The position numbers and the translations under genes were made by a program. Of a stretch of DNA of 33,585 nucleotides, positions 30,362-33,585 are shown in pieces; the stretch's first letter is position 1, and every line of letters begins with the position of its first letter. Source of the DNA: an uncultured Spirochaetota bacterium (lineage in GTDB: Bacteria > Spirochaetota > Spirochaetia > Treponematales > UBA12059); contig CALMRC010000164.1 of NCBI GenBank assembly GCA_937873275.1, positions 1 to 33,585 of the forward strand. Reading direction: 5' to 3'. The notes beneath the pieces were generated by a model, which was not told the DNA's origin, made no database searches, and saw nothing but the letters and a program-made list of their open reading frames with translations.

Positions 30362-31147
30362 ATGGAGGGGAATCCCGGGGACCAGTCGAGATACGGCCGA
30401 CAGCTCGGATTGCCGGGAGTCGGACCGGAGGGGCAGGCCCGCCTCGCCGCCGCCCGGGTCCTGGTCGTAGGGGCCGGAGGTCTGGGCTCACCCATCCTCC
30501 TCTACCTGGCCGCCGCGGGGATCGGGACCCTGGGCGTGGCGGATCCCGATACCGTGAGCCTCTCCAACCTCAACCGCCAGATCCTCCACGGACCCGGCGA
30601 CCTGGGCAGGCCCAAGACGGAGTCCGCCCGGGACAAGCTGGCGGCCTTCCGCCCGGACCTGGACCTTCGTCTCCATCCCCGGGCACTGGACGACGGGAAC
30701 GCCACGGAGATCGTCGCCGGATACGACCTGGTGCTGGCCGCGGTGGACAGCCGGGAATCCCGGCGGGTGATCAACCGGGCCTGTTACGCCCGGGGCGTGC
30801 CGTGGATCGACGGCGGGGTGGACGGCTTCGAGGGCCTCGTCTCCGCGTATCGTCCCCCCGGAGGGCCCTGCTACGAGTGCCTGACCCGGGGCGCCCCGGA
30901 CCTGCCCGGCCGCGTCCCCCAGCTCTTCGGCGCCCTGGCGGGCACGGTGGGCCTGCTGCAGGTCCAGGAGGCCCTGAAGATCCTGCTGGGGATCGGGCGG
31001 CCCCTGGTCGGCCGGGTCCTCTTCTACGACTCCCGGGAGCCCCGGTTCGACGTGGTCGAGGTGCCCCCGGACCCTTCCTGCCCCGTCTGCGCAAATGCGC
31101 GATCTCCAGGAATAAACCACAGAGGACACGGAGAGCACGGAGTATAG
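30362..31147 (+). CDS. ThiF/MoeB/HesA-family adenylyltransferase
   Basis: The 261-aa E1-like enzyme adenylates the C-terminus of a small ubiquitin-fold sulfur carrier. The nucleotide site is VLVVGAGGLGSP (about 33-44). DPDTVSLSNLNRQ holds the Asp and Arg contacts, and Lys85 follows. Zinc is held by Cys170/Cys173 and Cys240/Cys243. The usual ThiF-type Cys in the crossover loop is not seen. No ThiS, MoaD or MoaE gene is adjacent, so its pathway (thiamin, molybdopterin or other sulfur transfer) is open. The last 13 or so codons (after CPVCANA) lie in the dispersed repeat, which provides the stop. GGAGG precedes ATG 30362. Confidence 0.88.
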   Translation: MEGNPGDQSRYGRQLGLPGVGPEGQARLAAARVLVVGAGGLGSPILLYLAAAGIGTLGVADPDTVSLSNLNRQILHGPGDLGRPKTESARDKLAAFRPDLDLRLHPRALDDGNATEIVAGYDLVLAAVDSRESRRVINRACYARGVPWIDGGVDGFEGLVSAYRPPGGPCYECLTRGAPDLPGRVPQLFGALAGTVGLLQVQEALKILLGIGRPLVGRVLFYDSREPRFDVVEVPPDPSCPVCANARSPGINHRGHGEHGV

Positions 31148-31341
31148 AGCCTTGAACCATAGATCTGACAAGATGAACAAGATAAAGAAGGATGAACAGG
31201 ATAGTGGTTGAGTGTAGGGGCCATTCGGCAATTCTTCTCTTTTATCTTGTTCATCCTATTTTGATCTTGTAAATCCTATCCTTCCTATGGTTCCATGGCC
31301 AGGTTCCCCGTGACCTCCGTGAGCTCCGTGGTGAGTCCTGG
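31106..31341. repeat. About 235-bp fold-back element made of two nested inverted repeat families
   Basis: The outer arms match after reverse complementation: CCAGGA (31106-31111) with TCCTGG (31336-31341). The 9-nt-period CACGGAG blocks are at 31117-31142 and 31306-31331. GAACCATAG is at 31154-31162 and 31285-31293. The inner arms carry GATGAACAAGATA-like units at 31168-31200 and, inverted, at 31243-31280. The unpaired centre is about 31201-31240. It is markedly AT-richer than its surroundings and encodes no transposase, so it resembles a non-autonomous mobile or fold-back repeat. The spacer 31148-31349 holds nothing else. Confidence 0.75.
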
Positions 31342-31349
31342 ATTCTCCT

Positions 31350-31991
31350 TCATTCTTCCAGCCCGAAGACCACCTCCGCCCGGTCCACCGGCAGGTCGAA
31401 CTTCCGGCAAAAGGCCAGGGCGATGGCGGAGAGGGAGGAGGCCGCCCGGTCCCGCACGGAGGGCTCCTCCGAGGTCTTCCGGGCGATCTCCTCGAACCGC
31501 ACCGTCAGGGCCGCCCGCACGGATTCGATCATCCGCCTCTCGTCCAGGAAGATGGACCGATCCAGGACCCGGGCTTCCAGGGTTTCCGTGCGCAGGGCGG
31601 GCGTCCGGGTCCGGAGGGGAGGGGTCGCGACGTAGAGGACCCGATCCCTCCGGTTCAGGCGCACGGACCAGCGATCCGGATCGTCCAGGTCCACGGCCCA
31701 GGAGAGCTCCGCCCAGGCGGAGAGCTCCACGACCGCGTCGGAGCGGATCCGCAGCAGATCCCCGAGGGTCGTATCCCCGAAGAGCTGACCCTTCGCGGTC
31801 TCCCGGACCGTGAGCCGTTCCCGACCCTGGACCAGCACGAGCTGTCCGGTCTCGGAGAGTCCCTCGACGTAGGTCAGGAAGTCCCGTTCCACGTTCTTCC
31901 GGGGCAGCGTCCGAAGGGCCAGGTAGAGACCCGCCGCGACACCCAGGGCCAGGAGCAGGGCCCCGGCCAGGACCGCAGTGTTTTTCCTCAT
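31350..31991 (-). CDS. Membrane-anchored protein of unknown function (possibly DUF4230-like)
   Basis: The 213-aa product has one N-terminal membrane segment (about residues 7-26) and an extracytoplasmic remainder. The central pattern (GQLVLVQGRERLTVRETAKG, then ELSWAVDLDD and YVATPPLRTRTPALRTE) weakly recalls the DUF4230 family. In that family a beta-rich domain is followed by charged helices. I cannot confirm this, and no catalytic motif is visible. It has its own promoter with ATG 6 nt after the -10 box and is convergent to the ThiF-like gene across the fold-back element. Confidence 0.65.
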   Translation of the reverse strand: MRKNTAVLAGALLLALGVAAGLYLALRTLPRKNVERDFLTYVEGLSETGQLVLVQGRERLTVRETAKGQLFGDTTLGDLLRIRSDAVVELSAWAELSWAVDLDDPDRWSVRLNRRDRVLYVATPPLRTRTPALRTETLEARVLDRSIFLDERRMIESVRAALTVRFEEIARKTSEEPSVRDRAASSLSAIALAFCRKFDLPVDRAEVVFGLEE

Positions 31992-31997
31992 GCCTTC

Positions 31998-32026
31998 AGG
32001 ATAGACCGCCCCGGGCCCGGACGCAA
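31998..32026 (-). promoter_or_regulatory. Promoter of the membrane-anchored unknown gene
   Basis: On the minus strand TTGCGT (32021-32026), 17 nt, then TATCCT (31998-32003) lies 6 nt before ATG 31991. It has the same geometry as the brnT and cNMP-binding gene promoters. Confidence 0.55.
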
Positions 32027-32090
32027 CCTCGAGGGAGCCGGCCGGGCCGCGGCGGCACCGGAGCCCGGAACGGACCTAGGCCAAATGAAA

Positions 32091-32112
32091 CGGCCGCCCC
32101 GGGGGGCGGCCG
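32091..32112 (-). terminator. Terminator after the exported COG4939-like gene
   Basis: A 10-bp all-GC stem (32091-32100 with 32103-32112) runs into TTTCATTT on the minus strand. A second hairpin (32121-32127 with 32130-32136) lies between it and the stop codon. Confidence 0.75.
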
Positions 32113-32146
32113 CCGAACTCCGTCCCCTCGGGGACGAGGGTGCGGA

Positions 32147-32854
32147 TTACTTGCCGATCGGCTTCCGGTTCTCCCAGGCGTTGCGGATGGCGGCCAGCAC
32201 GTACCCGTGGGGGTCGTTGATGCTCATCGTGGCTCCGGTGCGGACGTCGGCGACGACCTTCTTCCCCGCGGCGTCGAGGGCATCGTACTTGGCCTTCTCC
32301 GCGGCGTCCTTGGTTTCGGGATTGAGGGGACGGCCGTTCTTGTCGTTCGTGTACTTCTTGTACCACGCTTCGACCTGGTCCACCGTCATTCCCCGGAAGA
32401 TCTTCTCGAAGGCGTCCATCTGCCGATGCCAGTCGTTCTTGGGGTTCATGCCGTAGGCGTCCCCGCGTTCCCGCTTGGTCTTCCAGGCCAGGACGTCCGC
32501 GGTGGTGGACTCGACGGTGTTCGGGGAGACTCCGGAAACCTTCTCCGTGGCGTGGTCGGTCACGTTGTAACCGGGGGTTCCGGGCCAGCCGGCGAAGTGG
32601 GGCATGGACTCGCCGTCGTAGTTCGGGGTGCTGACCTCGAGCTCGTCGATCTCGATGTCCACGATCCGGCCCTTCTTGTCGAAGATGACGGCGCCGAACA
32701 CGTAGGTGAAGCTGTAGACCTGGGTGCCCGTGGAGTCCTTGCCGGGACCGACCCGGAAGACCGTCGAGCGGCCGAGGCCGAAGCTGGTGCCTTGGGCTAC
32801 CGTGAAGGACAGGACCACCAGGGCCAGGACGAGGAACGACGCGATTCTTTTCAT
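32147..32854 (-). CDS. Exported protein, COG4939/FMN-bind-like
   Basis: The 235-aa product has a clear Sec signal (MKRIASFLVLALVVLSFTVAQG) without a lipobox Cys. The mature part begins with a beta-rich segment (TQVYSFTYVFGAVIFDKKGRIVDIEIDELEV) like the FMN-bind / major-membrane-immunogen group. It then has an aromatic region (PHFAGWPGTPGYN, NPKNDWHRQMDAFEKIFRGMT) and a Lys/Ala/Asp-rich helical part. The C-terminus reads ATMSINDPHGYVLAAIRNAW, which in FMN-bind proteins follows the flavinylated Thr. Here GATMS could be that site, but this is inference. AGGAGA precedes ATG 32854. A monocistronic unit with its own terminator. Confidence 0.65.
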   Translation of the reverse strand: MKRIASFLVLALVVLSFTVAQGTSFGLGRSTVFRVGPGKDSTGTQVYSFTYVFGAVIFDKKGRIVDIEIDELEVSTPNYDGESMPHFAGWPGTPGYNVTDHATEKVSGVSPNTVESTTADVLAWKTKRERGDAYGMNPKNDWHRQMDAFEKIFRGMTVDQVEAWYKKYTNDKNGRPLNPETKDAAEKAKYDALDAAGKKVVADVRTGATMSINDPHGYVLAAIRNAWENRKPIGK

Positions 32855-32901
32855 CTTGTTCTCCTGAAATAGGTATAGTGGAACTTGAATCTAGCGGGAG
32901 T

Positions 32902-32930
32902 ACTTTATATCGGATTTTCCATTTAGACAA
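32902..32930 (-). promoter_or_regulatory. Promoter candidate of the COG4939-like gene
   Basis: On the minus strand TTGTCT (32925-32930), 17 nt, then TAAAGT (32902-32907) lies in a distinctly AT-rich stretch. It gives a leader of about 40 nt with a Shine-Dalgarno sequence. Confidence 0.4.
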
Positions 32931-32973
32931 GAAAATTTTATCTAAATACTCCGAAATATCCCGGATCGCGATC

Positions 32974-33507
32974 TCAGGGGTAGGCGATCCGGAGGGTCGG
33001 GCGTCCCGTTTCCACGCGAATCTCGTAATGGGCCCCCTCGATCCTGCCGCCGCCGTTGTCCGGGAGGGTAAGCAGGGCGAAGGTGGGCCCCCAGCCGTTC
33101 CGGGGCCGGGAGAGGCTGCCGGGATTCAGCAGCAAGAGGCCGTCCTGGTAGGACTTGTGCGGGACATGGGTATGGCCGAAGAGGCAGGCGGACGCCCCGG
33201 CTTCCCGGGCCGCCAGGATCATGGGCAGGGGGGACCCCGAGGCCAGGGCGGCGTGGCCGTGGGAAACGTAGAGGAGGCGGCTCCCCGCCCGGGCGATCCG
33301 GCTGGGGGGGAGGTGGGCATCCGAGTCCATGTTCCCCTTGACCTGAAGGCTGGGCAGGGAACGGAGCAGCCCCGGGGGGAGCCGATCCAGGTCCCGGGCC
33401 CCGTCCCCCAGGTGCACGAGGAGGTCCATTCGCGGTCCCAGAATGCGGAGCACGAGCTCCAGGTTCCCCGGGTCCCCGTGGGTGTCGCTGACCACGAGGA
33501 TCTTCAT
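32974..33507 (-). CDS. YfcE/MJ0936-type metallophosphoesterase
   Basis: The 177-aa calcineurin-like phosphoesterase has the metal-ligand motifs in order. They are DTHGD (residues 8-12), HLGDGARD, KGNMDSD (the GNxD position), SHGHA and FGHTHVPH, followed by NPGSLSRPRN. Proteins of this family hydrolyse phosphodiesters in vitro with Mn or Ni; natural substrates are unclear. The ATG overlaps the stop of the upstream gene by 4 nt (ATGA), so it is at least the second gene of its operon. Confidence 0.93.
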   Translation of the reverse strand: MKILVVSDTHGDPGNLELVLRILGPRMDLLVHLGDGARDLDRLPPGLLRSLPSLQVKGNMDSDAHLPPSRIARAGSRLLYVSHGHAALASGSPLPMILAAREAGASACLFGHTHVPHKSYQDGLLLLNPGSLSRPRNGWGPTFALLTLPDNGGGRIEGAHYEIRVETGRPTLRIAYP

Positions 33508-33585
33508 TCGGGTCCCTCGCCGTATCCGTCGTCCAGTACCAGGGCGTCCTTCGCCTGGGCTTCCGCGGCCAGCCGGGTCGTTTCG
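33504..33585 (-). CDS. C-terminal end of an unidentified gene (cut by the window edge)
   Basis: The frame is open to the right edge. It encodes 26 terminal residues starting ETTRLAAEAQAKDALVLD and ending in an acidic GYGEGPE tail, then TGA overlapping the phosphoesterase start. Too little remains to name it. Confidence 0.6.
   Translation of the reverse strand, partial: ETTRLAAEAQAKDALVLDDGYGEGPE

Overview
The window is GC-rich chromosomal DNA that is densely packed with short operons on both strands. I see no rRNA, tRNA, phage or transposase genes and no CRISPR array. The gene set suggests a free-living Gram-negative-type bacterium. It includes a FecR-domain/TPR periplasmic protein, several lipoproteins, a two-subunit class I fumarase, a LivKHMGF importer, TrkAH, an RRM RNA-binding protein, an outer-surface-type Ig-repeat protein and a B12-binding radical SAM protein. 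My best guess is a high-GC Spirochaetota or similar environmental lineage. That is inference from gene style only and could be wrong.

Layout. 1-2.3 kb holds the end of a large Ig-repeat surface protein and an SDR dehydrogenase. 2.3-5.2 kb (minus) holds a BrnT/BrnA toxin-antitoxin pair and an operon of a DUF493-like protein, an RluA-type pseudouridine synthase with a lysine-rich tail, and an aldo/keto reductase. A 335-nt divergent spacer carries a degenerate 36-bp tandem array. 5.5-12.1 kb (plus) holds truA with a radical SAM gene, a trypsin-like lipoprotein protease, an MFS transporter and a cyclic-nucleotide-binding protein. 12.1-15.4 kb (minus) holds trkA-trkH and an RRM protein gene. 15.9-19.2 kb (plus) holds two overlapping acyltransferase genes and a FecR protein gene. 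19.5-24.2 kb (minus) is a complete branched-chain amino-acid ABC operon, livK-livH-livM-livG-livF. 24.4-25.9 kb (plus) holds an MsrB lipoprotein gene and a hemolysin-III family gene. 25.9-28.5 kb (minus) holds an orphan E2-type acyltransferase domain overlapping a THEP1-like NTPase, and a beta-helix surface protein. 28.7-31.1 kb (plus) holds a 52-aa lipoprotein, fumarase alpha and beta, and a ThiF/MoeB enzyme. 31.3-33.6 kb (minus) holds a membrane-anchored unknown, an exported COG4939/FMN-bind-like protein, a YfcE-type phosphoesterase and a gene end.

Two layers of signal stand out beyond the genes. First, seven transcription units have a recognisable or plausible sigma70-type promoter whose -10 box ends only 6-9 nt before the start codon, with no Shine-Dalgarno sequence. 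This predicts leaderless or nearly leaderless mRNAs. Other genes in the same window have normal GGAGG sites. Second, the spacers carry unusual repeats: the 36-bp array before truA, twin long palindromes after the second acyltransferase gene, paralogous hairpins between fecR and livF, and a roughly 235-bp fold-back element that supplies the last codons of the ThiF-like gene.

Operons are tightly coupled. TGATG, ATGA, GTGA or TTGA overlaps join livM/G/F, truA/radical SAM, the acyltransferases, fumarase alpha/beta, E2-like/THEP1 and DUF493/RluA.
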